A DNA stretch of 64,000 nucleotides, from positions 2,356,001 through 2,420,000 of the forward strand of contig NC_063156.1 of assembly GCF_020921035.1 (NCBI RefSeq), in the 5' to 3' direction. The stretch is from Rhodamnia argentea (lineage: Eukaryota; Streptophyta; Magnoliopsida; Myrtales; Myrtaceae). The notes below the pieces were generated by a model. That model saw nothing but the letters and a program-made list of their open reading frames with translations, searched no databases and had not been told where the DNA came from. Positions within the stretch are counted from its first letter, which is position 1; every line of letters starts with the position of its first letter. Shown here piece by piece: positions 1 through 13,100 of the stretch. The position numbers and the translations under genes are program-made.

Positions 1-162
1 TGCCGACCTGCGAATCACGATCTGTTAATTTTGACTCTTGGAGCTCAATCATCAACCCAAAACTCCCAAACCCCAAGCGGTAATCCATGCCCAAATTTGT
101 AGCACGACTTAGATTTCGATACACGTTTGCCAAACATCTGCAATTGATGGGGAATTTATTAG

Positions 163-848
163 CCACGATAAACCCCAAATCGTACACATGTTACAAATTT
201 ACCTCAAACTATTAAAAATCATATACTAATACATCTGTTATAAATATACCCTCCATTAATTTTCGTTCAATTTTCCAGTCAAATTGTCAAGTTGGATGGT
301 ACTTAACAGTTGACGAGTGTTACCGATTTGGAATTTTTCATAATCAAAAAATTAGTTTGGGGGATAAACTTGTCATACATATATTAATTTATTATTTTTC
401 GTGATATTAATTCTGAATTGAACCGTATAGCTAAGATGAAATGATGCCGTTGTTTGTTCTCCTTAAATCGTTCTCGTCGGACCGGTTACCTGTCTATTTT
501 TGCTTCATCTACCCAGGATTCGACCATTAAAGCGTCATGAACAGATGGTACGTTTGTGCCTCATGCAAGTCCTCCAGCATCTCAACTGTTCTTTTGATCA
601 CCAATAACTCAATACATGTGCAACACATCTATCCTTCATTAATTTCCAATAAAAAGAATTTACACCACCAAGAACCCCAAACAAATTGGTAAACTTACGA
701 TAATCGGAGAGTTTAAATCTCAAACCGGTATATCTGTCCATTGTCACGTGTCATTTAACTCTGCAATTTGATGGTAAAATTTAACGGGGAACTAACGGAG
801 TATAAATTTGACACATGTGTACTAACTTGAGGTTTTTCTTGATAGTAA
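163..848. repeat. Degenerate inverted-repeat element (about 690 bp)
   Basis: The left end (163-260) and the reverse complement of the right end (about 760-848) align over most of their length. They share blocks such as 'gtacacatgt', 'caaattta' and 'cctcaa' in the same order. This fits an old non-autonomous DNA transposon with terminal inverted repeats. No coding sequence lies inside. A related unit ('cttcattaatttccaat') occurs near 632. Family and exact ends are unknown. Confidence 0.4.
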
Positions 849-984
849 GCTAATAAAAGAAATTGAGCATCTCTAGGCCTTCATCAAGGTCCCTCGGGCT
901 CAGCACTTTAATCAGTTCCTTTAATCTCTTCTTTAGCTTCTCATTTGTTGTATTTCTGGGAAGACCAGTCATAAACCGAGTTTT

Positions 985-1260
985 GATTCAATCCCAAACC
1001 CTTCAATTTTGTCAAATGAGTCCTCAACATTTCATGTTTCATCTAATCAATTTTAGCCTGAAATTGCTGACATGTACGCCGACCGTTCCCGCTAGCGCTG
1101 ACTTGGACAATTTTTGTAATTTTTTTTCCCTACTTTCATTTTCTTTCTTTCCTTACAAGCCCGGCGACAGTCGCTGGCCAACCCTCGCCCATCACGGGCG
1201 AGGTTTCCGAGCACGAGCATCGCTGTACAATTTTCGAGCAGGTTTCACCCAGTAAGGCAG
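985..1260. repeat. Fragment of the 'caattcaatcctaaa' inverted-repeat family
   Basis: The left part carries the family's phrases: 'gattcaatcccaaac', then 'aatgagtcct', then 'gaaattgctgacatg'. A pyrimidine-rich run follows, then a GC-rich core with 'ccctcgcccatcacgggcga'. The matching right arm is missing, so this looks like a truncated copy. The open frame across it is not gene-like. Confidence 0.45.
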
Positions 1261-2684
1261 GAAAAGAGAACATAACCCCTCAACGGATCAAGATCATCTG
1301 CTGTTTCTGTCTCGATTCCAAGATCCGTTTGCATCTCTCCGCCGAATTGTATTTTATTTTCTTGGTACTCTGTTGCTTAGTAACCACTCTGTGGAACGAC
1401 TCATTCCAGAATGGCCGAGTCATGCGACGCCCCCACACGCACCGGTAAGCCTAACATTAACAAACACTCGACAGCAACGTCTGCAACTTAATCTAATCAC
1501 ATTAAGTTAGCAAATCGATTTTTAGCACCACCTAACGTTGTTCTTAGCAAAACTTGTCCGCCTCGCAGCGCTTTGGACGGACCCGCACCGACACATCGAG
1601 ACGCGACGCAGGTTGTCCAAGATCGGATCGGATCGTGTTGCCTTTTGTCGGGCAGGGACGCTGTGTAAATTCGTAATGGTGGACAACCGCTTTCAGGTGA
1701 GTGCTCATCACATCCTCCTCATGTCTTCATGCGGTGATGTTTCCATCAAACACTTCACCGGATGAACGACTCCTTTGGCACGATCGAAGACTTAGAATCA
1801 TGCCTAAAAGGGATGTTTAAAACGACTTCTCACCTCAAAACCATCGTGTGATTGGCGTTCACGGGGACGACGGCAAAACTGATGGGATCTCAAAACTCCT
1901 GCAAGGCTTAAGGAGCAAGCTATGTCACTAGACAAGCTAAATGTGATCGCGGTCGGTTGCAATTGTGTTCATGAGGCAGTATTTTGTGTACCGAATACAT
2001 CGTGGAGAGGTCGGGGCCAACCATTAACGCGAGCTTTTTGGAATTTTAATACCAAGTTGGCTGGATCAGGATGTGATTTGTGCGGGTATGCTGAATTAGC
2101 CGAATAGGTAGGTAGCCCTCATCAGACCCATTCGCCGGCGCAAAACTGTTTGCCGCCCACCTGTGCCCACGCAATGTGCCATGCCATATCCTATGGAGGT
2201 TGCGCGAAACTTAACCGCGACGTCCCGGGCATGGGCGATATGAGATAGGAGACACATCCACCGTTCAACATCTATTACCTTGCTCCGATGCCATCGTAGG
2301 CAATCCTCACCCCCACCCGAGCTCGCCACCGATATGATATAATTTATCTGGGTTGCGACTCACATGCATCCGTACGAGCACGGCTTTAAAACATGGGTCC
2401 CGATTTGAGATTTCAAGAGATTCGTCTATCAACACAACGATTTGAGTATGGACATTGTGACAGGAGAAACATATCCGATTTCCACTAAGCCACGCAGCTA
2501 ATACATAAAATTCGTTGATCTTTGCATGCAGCTCGTTCTGATTCTCCCCATATGTAGTCTCCTGTACATCCTGATCGTCCTCTCTTGTTGATTGTGAAGT
2601 GTTTCTATCATTATGGGATGATTATCTAAAAAATAATAAATTTAGTGTATGATGGCTAACTCAATTTTAAGCCTTTCAATCGTG
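1261..2684. other. Gene-free stretch
   Basis: Only short open frames occur on both strands, none with a recognisable domain, splice structure or family motif. I see no repeat arms here. Confidence 0.5.
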
Positions 2685-3178
2685 CCAATTTAGTCCTAAA
2701 TCTTTTGACGATTTACCAATATAATCATTCGGGCCGATTTGATCGGAAATTGCTGACATTAACGCCGATTATCCTACGTGACATAACCGGTATTGACATG
2801 AATATTTTTTGTATTTATTTATTCATTTCCTTTTCTTTACTTTATTTTTTAACTTTCTTTTTCCTTTTTCCCTAGCTACAGGCAAGAGTCGGCAAGACTC
2901 GGGGAGGCTCTTGCTAGATATGGGCGAGGGCGGCATCGCGCCCCTCACCGTCCACCTATCACCCAAGCTTGCCAATGGCTGTTGCCGACCACATGGGTAA
3001 AAGAAAAAAAAAGGAAAAGAATAAAAATTAATGAAAATTAAAAAACTTGCAAAAATTATCTATGTCATGCCTGCGCCACAAGAATAGTTAACGTTCATGT
3101 CAGCGATTTCTTGCTAAAAATTGACTAGAATGACCACATTGACAAATCACAGCACAGTTAAAAAGATTTTTAGACCAA
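2685..3178. repeat. Inverted-repeat element, family copy with both arms
   Basis: The left arm (about 2685-2790) reads 'ccaatttagtcctaaatc', then 'gaaattgctgacattaacg'. The right arm (about 3060-3178) is its reverse complement in degenerate form, with 'gtcagcgatttcttgct'. The middle is GC-rich ('gggcgagggcggcatcgcg') between pyrimidine-rich and purine-rich runs. This arm / GC core / arm plan recurs at 17.0, 18.5 and 46.3 kb, so it is probably one MITE-like family. Confidence 0.55.
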
Positions 3179-4020
3179 ATTATTCTGTCATACAACAGAT
3201 TTATAACTATTTAAACAAATTTTTTTTTTGTAAACACAGAAAATAAAACACTAATGTATCGGCATTTGGTCCAACCACGATCTTTAACTTTACTACCTAT
3301 CCAATTTGAAAATAGAATTAATGGACCACCATTAAAACCCTCTACATGACCGTTGGTGATCAGCCGTCACCAAAACCAATCAAATCAGCCAACATCATCT
3401 ATCTCCTGGCCGGGCCAACGTTTGTCCTTATGAAATTGACCCCGTCGATTATTCCCACGGTCGCCGGGCCGCCGCTCCGGTGCGCACGTAAGAACTTAAA
3501 TGTACTAAACGTAACTTTTGTTGATGAGCAATGTGAATTATATATAGTGGGACTACATCGTTTTCGTTCGGCTTTATCGAGCAAATGTCTCACAACTCCC
3601 GTCCATCTTTCAAGGGTTCGCCAATTTTGATATTTTTCCTTCTTTTGTTTTTGTAAAAGTGGAGTCGTGTTCGGAGGCACTTTATACTGATATCAAAAAG
3701 TATTTACACGCGTCCGATGCATGAACTCACGCTATTTCTATTTCGTAGGCATTTTATGGATGTGAGTTCGTATGATCTGAATCGCTGAGATCCGATTAAT
3801 CTAACGATGGTGACCTTCTTGACCTACATGTATGCCATGATTTTCGTATAGGGTTGTCCCGCATGACATGATCAGAATGCAAATATATACACACCGTTCA
3901 TTTCCTTGTGAAGAAGAAGCGCCTGGAGGAGCGTTATGAACCCCTCTTTCAATTCACATTCACGTGCATTATCATCTCTCTCTCTCTAGAAAAGTCATGC
4001 ACTAACACTCTCTCTCTGTC
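3179..4020. other. Gene-free stretch upstream of the DUF688-type gene
   Basis: There is no recognisable coding sequence. Two overlapping open frames on opposite strands near 3346-3680 lack any family signature. The last few hundred bases are presumably promoter of the gene that starts at 4155. Confidence 0.4.
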
Positions 4021-4026
4021 TCCATC

Positions 4027-4033
4027 TATAAAA
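4027..4033 (+). promoter_or_regulatory. Probable TATA box of the DUF688-type gene
   Basis: TATAAAA in the context 'ccatctataaaacctaccc' lies about 120 bp before the start codon at 4155. Transcription would then begin near 4060 and the leader would contain the (GA)n run at 4108-4141. Confidence 0.5.
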
Positions 4034-4103
4034 CCTACCCAAGAAGATAAATCGAGCTCACGAATCTTCACACCATAGTTTAATTATCGCGTGAGACCTC
4101 GAA

Positions 4104-4107
<4 letters not shown>

Positions 4108-4141
<34 letters not shown>
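4108..4141. repeat. (GA)n microsatellite in the 5' leader
   Basis: An uninterrupted GA dinucleotide run sits immediately before 'gtgggaagattacaATGG', inside the presumed 5' leader of the gene at 4155. Such runs are length-variable and can bind GAGA-type factors (BBR/BPC family) in plants; binding here is inference. Confidence 0.8.
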
Positions 4142-4145
<4 letters not shown>

Positions 4146-4154
4146 AAGATTACA

Positions 4155-5162
4155 ATGGCAAATTCACTGGAAGAGCTGAACAAGGAGCAAGACCAGGACC
4201 CAGGTGATGGTGGCGACGCCGCAAACAACCTTACCACGCCCAGGCTCTCCCTATTCTCCCTCCCACGGAAGCCACAGGAGAGGCCGGGTATGCTGACGCC
4301 ACCGCTCCACTCGAAGGCGGCCTCGGTGCCGTTCAAGTGGGAGGAGGCCCCGGGCAAGCCTAGGTCCTGCTGCCACGCCACCGCCGAGACCAAGCCGGCC
4401 ACCGGCGGGTGCCTGGACCTCCCGCCGAGGCTCCTCAACGACGCCGCCGCAGCCAAAGTCACGGCCATGCCTTCCTCGATCGCCGTGCACGACGGGCCTT
4501 ACCATGCGTGCCGGGCGCTGTCGTTCAGGAAGCTGGGTGGGTCGTTCCGGAGCCCCGAGAGCTGCAGCAAGAGGGACATAAGAGAGAGGGTAACCTTCGG
4601 GTCGACGCGGTGGGGGTTCCGCGGCAAGGAGAGAATCAGCGGGGTCGTGGAGGAAAGTCCTCGGATTTCCCTCTCGGTGCTCGTCGGCGACGGCGGTGGC
4701 AGCGGTGAGGAGAGCATCACGAAGGTGAAGATCACAAGAGTGAGCAGGAGGAGGAGCTTCTTCAGTCTCTCTCAGACCAAGTCGCATTTGTGGGTACGAG
4801 CATCCGCTATTTTCCTCTCTTCTTTTCGTTTTCCTTGCAATTTTTCTTCTGAATTTTCACATCACGCCATCTATATTCCTTGTTTCTTCCAAACAACATG
4901 GCAAGTGATCTCTGTTTTTGTCGGTTTTTAGATCGTAATCTTTTGCTCGAAACCTCGTTTCCAAACAACTATTGACTATTCTTTTCACCTTTCTTCACTG
5001 GTGGAGCATATTGCCTCTTAATATTCTGAAGAGGCGCTGATGTTACAGAAGCACTATTGACATATTACAGCAACGTAACTGCAGGCCAGCATTTATGGAG
5101 GTTTGAAGCAGGCGGTCCCATGGCGACGCGGTCAAGATAAGCCACTCACAAAGGGTCATTAG
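4155..5162 (+). CDS. DUF688-family protein
   Basis: Two coding exons: 4155-4793 (213 codons) and 5085-5162 (26 codons with stop), giving 238 residues. The intron starts GTACGAG and ends ACTGCAG, phase 0. The diagnostic motif VPFKWEEAPGKPR is at residues 58-70. The C-terminus encoded by exon 2 (ASIYGGLKQAVPWRR) matches the tail usual in plant members of this family, which confirms the splice. The middle is low-complexity, basic and Ser-rich, with no signal peptide or membrane segment. The molecular function of the family is not established. The start at 4155 is the first ATG after the (GA)n leader. Large open frames on the opposite strand over exon 1 are by-products of its high GC content. Confidence 0.85.
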
Positions 5163-5288
5163 CTCTTGATCATTCAGGATGTATACTTAATTCTAGTATG
5201 GTTTGATTAGTCCTATGAACCAATTTCCTAAAAAATTCTTGTACTCAAAGAATATCATGTAAATAAGATGATCTATGGTTAAAAGACC

Positions 5289-5305
5289 GAAAAAAAAAAA
5301 AAAAA
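5289..5305. repeat. Poly(A) run
   Basis: An adenine run sits shortly after the DUF688-type gene. It could be a decayed retroposon tail; nothing recognisable lies upstream of it. Confidence 0.5.
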
Positions 5306-8300
5306 CTAGGACGTTAGTGGGGCGGGCCTACGTGCGACTTTCTGCAGTGTCGTGGCTTCTAGGGTTTGCACTTTCGTCTTCGGATATGTCTAGGGATCTA
5401 GATGTGACTAAGTAATCTTCGGCTCTACATCGTTCGTTCTGCGGAGCTGCGAAGATAAGCCGATGAGAAATCATTCGACGGGAACATAGGGCTAGTCGGT
5501 CGACCGAAAACGAACCGGTCGATACGTCGAGGCAGAAAGCGACAAGCCCAAACGAAGAAGAAAGAGAAGAGGGTTCCCACTGAAAGAGGTTGGATCGGAC
5601 CAAGTCAAAGGCACCAAAAGTCAAGCACGACCTGCCGAGACCTTCCTTTTGGTTGAGGGTTGTTGGCTTTCAATCAAGAGCAAGACAGGGTTTCTGCATC
5701 AGTATACTGATGATATTATGGGGCAGAAGAAGCTGTGACGCCGTTTGCTGGCTCGTCCGCGGTCAACACCTACCTCCTCCCCCGCCACATTGAATTACTA
5801 TCACTTTTACTTACGACCCGAAGAGGGAAAGAAGAGATCTGCACATGTTGTGTAAGGTCCTGAAAAATAATCTGCGTAAATAGATACGCGCACGATGCAT
5901 TCGACAAGGTTCGTGTTGTTGTTACTAGCGAGGTTTCAACCTTGTGGTTTCGATGAGAATCTGCGAGTTGCTACTTTGCTTAGCTCCAATGGCTTGTGAC
6001 ACGAGTTGCCGAACAGTACCGAGACATGCATACACATAGCTAATCGGCTCATCTTAATACATTAAGCCTAGTGAGGTTATCGACGGAGAGATGATCGGAA
6101 ATGACCTTCTCCTAGGTCGGAGCAACTAGTCGAAACGCAAGCACTGCTGATAGAGTTGGGAGTATCAGAGCTTATTGAAAGCATGGCGGGTTTCCGTCGG
6201 TAGGAAGCTTGGAGCTTGCTTAGCTCACAATTACCTAAGGCCCAACGGTGCAGATTGATTCATTCTATGGCTCACCATCCTGAAGAAGAGATTGCAGAGG
6301 AGAGAAAGGATCAAGCATGAAAACGAGTCAAAACGGATTAAATAGCTCAATATGAGTCGAACCATATTCGATCCGATCTAAATCCGATCCGATCCACCCA
6401 TTTGTCACCTTCTGCGTGTCAAGAGTTTTCAACTTCATCGGGCGCTTAACTCTTTCTGGGCTTTCAAAGTGGGTTATCCTCGTCCTCAACCATGCACGAA
6501 AGCCTATCACGTTGTTTCAAGCAAAATCCTTCTTGGGCCTTCATCCGTTGAGAAGGATGAAGCCCATATTCGAAATCGGGGACACACCCCCACACGCGTG
6601 CAGACCGCCGACACGTGCGCGTGTTGAGAGAATGAAACAATCAATTATTAACCACCGCGGAAAAATAAAATAAAAAATAAACTGTAAAATTGAAGAAAAT
6701 CGCTACTCATTATTCTGACAGGGTTGGGACCCGCGCCACTAGCCACCAATCACGGCACTGATTACATCCATTGACCTTTTCTTTTATATTTCATCTTTCG
6801 CACTTTGAACGGACGTCCAAAGAGATCATCGAACCGGTTTTGCGATTACTCCCGAGACATGCTTTAATCGACGAACTCTCTCAGTACAGAAAAGATGAAG
6901 GATATCGAAAACTTGAATTGTGGATAATCGAGTTGATCGGTCAATAATGGTTGTTAACTAATCAATTTTCGCTGACGAAGATATTAGAAAAAAGAATTTT
7001 TATGAGATTATCGTTCTTTTTCATCCGATCATTCATTCAACGGACGCAACCAAATTAAAGAAAGAAAACATAAATAAAACAATATTGAACTAAGAATTAT
7101 TGTGGGACTTTAGGATTTTTTTATCCATCCAGTTTCGGGAAAGCAAAGGTCACGCTCCAGAACGTTGGTCGGAAACTCCATGATGAGATTCTTGCAATCC
7201 TCCTTCCAAAACTGCACACTGCAAAATAGAAAAAACAAAAAAATCATGATCGTCGCAGCCGGACCGGCACGTCGTTCCCTGTGTTGACTAAGAAACACCC
7301 GACTTCATGGGCCACCGACCGCAAATGCGGTTCTTTTGACTCTGGTTTTGGACTTTTTTTTAGAAAAGGAAAGCCTGTCTCTATTTGACATCCGAGACCG
7401 GAAATATCCCGGGCTAGCTTACCGAACATCGGATTGACTTCATCTTATGGATCGGGTCAGAGATTGGATTGTTGGTATCGAAATTAGATCAGTCGAAATG
7501 GGCCATAAACTCATTTCTTAACTCATATATAATATGTCGAGTTGATAAATAAGTTCGTTATATTTAATAATTAAGGTTTAAACGTAATACGAGTCTTAAA
7601 TGAGCCATAGATGGATCATAAAACAAGTTTTCAATTTACTTAGACCTAACATATCTATATAGCTCTCTTTTTATTCTCTCTCACGCCCACTCACTTCTCA
7701 CTCTCACCTAGATTTAGATATGAATTTTCCTACATTGAGCTAAATATGCAAGTATTTTATTGATATGGGTCAGGTATATATCGCTCTATTTACATTGCAT
7801 AAAAACGGATTAAAACGGATTAAATTGGCTTATTTCAATCGGGGTCATTCCTAATCAGAATCCGAACCAGATCCGTCCATTCGATGGTTCTAATCGAAAT
7901 CAATGAACCCGCAACTGTTGATCTTACGCGTACCGAGGAATATCATCCGATTCCCCAACTGTCGGTTTGTTCGTGTGGTTTATGGGTGAGTTGATCTTAC
8001 CTCTAAATGGGCCGAACCTCTTAATTAGACTCAGAAATGGAGGGGCCTTATTGGCCATAATAGTTCGGTTGGAGTTTTCCTTCTGTTTTTTTGTGACGAC
8101 AGTGGAGTTAGAACTTGAAAGGGACAGAACACCGATTGGTGCGTGCCTTACAAGGGCCTTCCCCCTTCTATATGGTGTGTGTGATCGAAGGCATTGCCAT
8201 GCCAATGGGCAGGCGTCGTGGTGGTATGGGAACTCGACCGACGTGATATTGAATCACTTTTAACAACATTTAGGTCAAGAATGCCGGCCGGGCAGGGACA

Positions 8301-8995
8301 AATTTACTCGGGGAGGGAATAGTCAAGTCAGCTCGCGACCCGGCAGCTCGAGATCTTAACACCAAGCTGCTCCGAACTTTAGAGCCATAATCTCCCATGT
8401 AACAACATCACTGGCACCAATGTGAAATTGAATGAAAGAGTAAGTGAGAGAGCTGAAAAGACATGAACGAGGGATGGCGTCGTGCCTAATTTGCTCAAGG
8501 GGAGAGGCGTGTTAGACAAAAGTTGCTGTTCAATCCTCAAAAGTGGTCTCCTCCACTCCACTAATCAAGCAAAAGGCAACACCAAGCGGGACCCTTTCAA
8601 TCACCCCCCGGCATAATCATGGCCAATTGAGCTTTGGGACAGGAGACAGACCCGTTTCTTCTGCTCAAAAAGGTCTAAGGAACATCGTAAACAACCCTAT
8701 AGCCTCAGCAAATTTGCTCGATCCCCATTGTCTGCATTTCTCATTCAAATTCTGTCCCAAATACTTAGCATCTAAGTTCATTCGATTCTATTAGAAGAGG
8801 GTTTGAGCCGGGCAGAGAGGCACTCTGCTGTTCTTGTCAACATAGTAAAACTGCATTAAATTTTGTAGAATTATAGGGAAAAATAAAGAATGAGCTGATG
8901 GGTTTCCTGGGAAAAAGACAGATAATTTCCGCTACCCTGTTCAACTCGGAAAAAGAAAAATCGTTCCTTTCTCCGTAGTACCGACGTGCTCTCCT
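5306..8995. other. Gene-free stretch between the DUF688-type gene and ABIL
   Basis: All open frames are under 100 codons and none shows a domain, signal peptide with cleavage site, or conserved motif I know. 7500-7900 is AT-rich. I see no inverted repeats or retroelement domains. Confidence 0.4.
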
Positions 8996-9005
8996 CTATC
9001 GCCTC

Positions 9006-9027
9006 TCTCTCTCTCTCTCTCTCTCTA
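9006..9027. repeat. (CT)n microsatellite near the ABIL transcription start
   Basis: A CT dinucleotide run lies about 1.1 kb before the ABIL start codon. CT-rich leaders are frequent just downstream of plant transcription starts, so the ABIL 5' leader may begin nearby. Confidence 0.6.
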
Positions 9028-10106
9028 CGTTTTTAAGCTCTCCAGCGAGGTCACCCTTTCTTTGCCTTTTGAACTTAACACTCCCATTTCCTCGAAACTG
9101 TGCGTGACAGGACCGAAGCTTTGTCGTTTTATGCCTGTTTTGTCAAAAATCACTTACCAAACGGATGATGCTATAGGCCCCTCTCTCAATGCGGGAAGAA
9201 ATGGCCTGCTTGCGTACTCTTTTGGCCTATTTAACCTCCTGAGCCTTCGTGTTTATGGTGTTGGTGGAGTTTGAAACTTCCGGTGTGGCAAGCCAAACGG
9301 TTCGTTTCCTGGCGCTTTCTTCCAGGTGAAACGCCGAGGTTAGTATTTGGTAGCGGAAGCTTCAGTGCACAGCTTTTCTGCGGGGGTAAAAATGCACTCG
9401 GCTTTTCTTGGTTTCAATAGAGAATTGCTCCATTGAATGATCCGGCTTTTGCTTGATTCGCTCTTTTCCTCGAATGGGTCGTATTCGGGTCTCAATTCGG
9501 CAGCTTCTTGTTTTGTGGAACTTTGTATTTGCTTTGGTCTACTTTTGTCCCACATTGATTTGGGTGGAGAAGTTCAACAATTTTCATGCGTTTCCATGGT
9601 TTCCGAGCATTGGGTTTGGTCCTTAATGTGGTGAATTTGATGTATGTGGTGTGCAGCTGAAGATTCACGATGATCTTGTCTCAATGTCTGTATGCGTGGG
9701 ATTATACTCTTTTTTTGGGAAAAAAAATTCAATTCGGTGCTTACTTTAATTGATATTTTGGTTTCGGGTAGTTGTGCTCCTGTGGAAATGTGACAAGTAT
9801 CAACTGCCCTATCTTGATTTTCTTTTACTTTTCCTGAACCAAGCTTATTCAATGGTTGAATAAGAATATATTCTTCTTTTACAGACACATTGTCTCTCTC
9901 TCTTTCTTTTTCTACTGTGCATTCAAAGGGTTTCTGGTGCTTGATGTTGGTGGCATAACGATTTGATCCGCTCAATTTCAAGCTGGGTGTGTTTCTGGGT
10001 GTTTGTTTTTGGTGCTTGTATTTTCAAATGCAAACTGGAAAAGACTTTGAGCCGTTAACAGTAACTTGCTGCAGCCTGAGGCATTGAAACTCCGAGCTCC
10101 ATCCTC

Positions 10107-13100
10107 ATGGGAATGATGACAGCATCTTCGTTTCCAATCTCTCATGAAGCTTCCAATTATGATGAGGTATCTATGCAGCAGAGCTTGCTCTTCTCGGATA
10201 GTCTCAAGGTAATCTTGTCTCACATAATTGTGCATTTTGGTTATCTCTGGCTGTGTTTTAGCATCTCCCTGGACAGTTTAAAAGCGAGCTTCTCATTGCG
10301 ACCCCTTGCCTTTCTAGCTGTTGCTATTTGTTGAACCAAATGTAGCGATGTGATGTCCGGTGAGTTGATTTAATGGAATGGTGTAGCCTCTCATTGGTAT
10401 CGTTGATCTTCCAGCCAGAGAGACTTTTACTAATGTAGACTAACATGTGTAGCCAAGTAGATGAATGATAGGCAACAGGCACTACGATGAAGAAATGAGC
10501 TAGTGTGTCCTGGTTCTGTAGTATGTGTGCACACAAGAGTTTCTGATGCAGAGACACTTGGGAAACATGAAGGCAATGGTAATGATTCAATGGTTTGTCC
10601 CTTGATGGTTGAGCTAGTTTCAGAATGCCTCGAATGATATCCACTTGATGAGATCTTGAGATGTTTAGAGGGTTTATTGAGGAAACACAGTGTGCTTCAG
10701 TCCCCGTAACACTTGATTGTCCATGAGATTGTCATGACATGGCTTACAGCTATGCCTATCTGTCAAACTACCTTGAGAAAAGTTAACTCTTCTCCCCAAG
10801 AGTTGGTTTAATTCTCATTTTGCTTTCTTAAAAGGTATGTGTCTCGTTTACTCGCCAAGAGTTAGTGTCTGTTTGTCCACATTCGCACTGTTAAAGACGC
10901 TTACTTTTTACACAGAATTATGTGGTGCTCTCTGTAACCATTCTTACTCAAACACATAGGAGAATATGAGAGCTAAGGCATGGTAATGGCAAAGATTTGC
11001 CTAATATAAGGTTACACGTGCAAAACGGCGAATCTCTCCAATTAGCAGCCAAAAGAGAATGTGACAGAGAAAAGGTGATGGAGGGATTATGGATTTATTG
11101 GAAGGTGACATCTCATTCATATGGCATGCCTAGTTAATGATTTCCAAATTAACACAAGATGAAGTTCTGAGGTTAAAGCGACTCAAATCAATGATGTTCA
11201 GGGGCCGAAGTGAGAAAAATATTATCAGGGAGCAAAATGAGCTTGAGACTGAATTTCAAGATGCAAAATGAAATTTGCCCATCTATTTGACTGCATTACG
11301 GAGTTAACACAGGATGCAGTTCTTATTCACCAGCTAACCCCGTGGCTATTTTTCATGCTTCCTTTATACTTAATTGTCGGATCTACTTCTCCTACTCTGT
11401 TCCTTGAAACAAAATGTTCGTTTTTCTGATCGGACTTTTCTGTTATTTTAGGATTTAAAAAACCTGAGGACACAACTATACTCAGCAGCTGAGTATTTTG
11501 AAATGTCATATACCAACGATGACCAAAAACAAATGTGAGTAGTTCAAGTGTCTTCTTTTATGGATACACCAACAATTGCATGGTCGGCTTTTTTAGCCGT
11601 ATTAACCTTTTCTTTTTCTTGCAATTCCTTGTGTTCTGTATGCAGAGTGGTCGAAACATTAAGAGATTATGCCATAAAAGCTCTTGTGAATACTGTGGAT
11701 CACTTGGGTTCTGTTACTTACAAGGTTAATGATCTCCTTGATGAAAAGGTTGACGAGGTTTCTGGCACAGAGTTTCGTGTATCTTGCATTGAGCAGGTAA
11801 ATCTGGGAAGGTTGTCTCTTATATTATGTTCTTGGTGTGTGTATCTGCTGAATGTAATCAATCCTTCATTTATTTTATTTATGAAGTTAATAGAGTTGTT
11901 ATTGAGATAACTAGCCTCGTCTGAAGTCGAGATTGAAATGGTGCAAAAGTTCACTGGAGTGTGAAGGCGATTTGATCAGAATGTGGAACTTATAGTTTAT
12001 GTTGACCACGTATCTTCTAATTATGAGTATGATATAATTGGCTGACCGTTCAGAATGTCTGATGTCGTTCAATTTCTTGTGAAATTGTAATGTCGGCTGC
12101 ACATAGAGCGAGGAAGGGTCTGAGTAGAAAACCGTCCATTATGTTGAATTTTCTGTTATCTAGGGTACCATTTCAGATGGAGGCTGGCTGATATACTACA
12201 TGATCTTTTTGTTGGTCCTCGAAAACGTTAAAAGTTGGGGTCACCCAGGGTCTGCTGGCATCATATGATGACTGCCGTAAGAAGTTTAAGTCTCATCTGA
12301 TCCGTTAATACATTTACATCAAGGTAGTTTGATTAAAATAAAATGGGGCACCAGCTTAAATGATTTTCAACACGCCCTTAGTGCGACTTCAATGAAGTGT
12401 TTAACACCGAAATTTTTTTTTTTTTTTAAAAGGGAGCTCCTGCTAAAGTTCATCTCTCTTATGAGATGCAAATGTACGGTGGCTTCCATTCACATTTTCA
12501 CTATTGTATGTAAATGTATTGTGGCTGGTACTCATTCAGAGCCGTCGCATGAGAATCAGTGGCTGTTTTGCATGGATTATGTGCTTTTATTGGCAGTTTG
12601 CTTAACTCGTAGTCCATATAGTATACAGCTTGTCCTATGAGTAGCAAAACTTGCAGAGTATTGCTAACTGTTTTGTGCATCGTAGATGAACCAAAGTTCA
12701 AGTAAGCCTTGACATTCTTCTTTAATAATTTGATTCGCATTTTAGAGACTTCGAACATGCCAAGAGTATATAGATCATGAGGGCCGCTCCCAACAGTCTC
12801 TGGTTATCGATACCCCCAAGTACCACAAGCGGTATATTTTGCCAGGTTGGTGGTGAACATATCAACCTATGTTTAATTGTTCGTCGTTTCTACGATTATG
12901 AATGTAGATGTATTAGATGCTTATATCTGTCGTCTATGATCAGTTGGAGAGACAATGCGTGGCTCTGATGGTAGTAAATTGAAGTATGGTTGCAGCCTGG
13001 ATGATGAGGATGAGTGGCATCATTTCAAACATGGTAGATTGCTTTATTTCTTTTTTTCTCTTCGACTCAAGAAGTTAGTTTGGTGCAACATTCGATCATG

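Noticed and set aside
4251-4787. Antisense 178-codon frame over the DUF688-type gene
   Set aside because: It is a shadow of GC-rich exon 1, with no domain; the sense strand has the conserved motif and splice.
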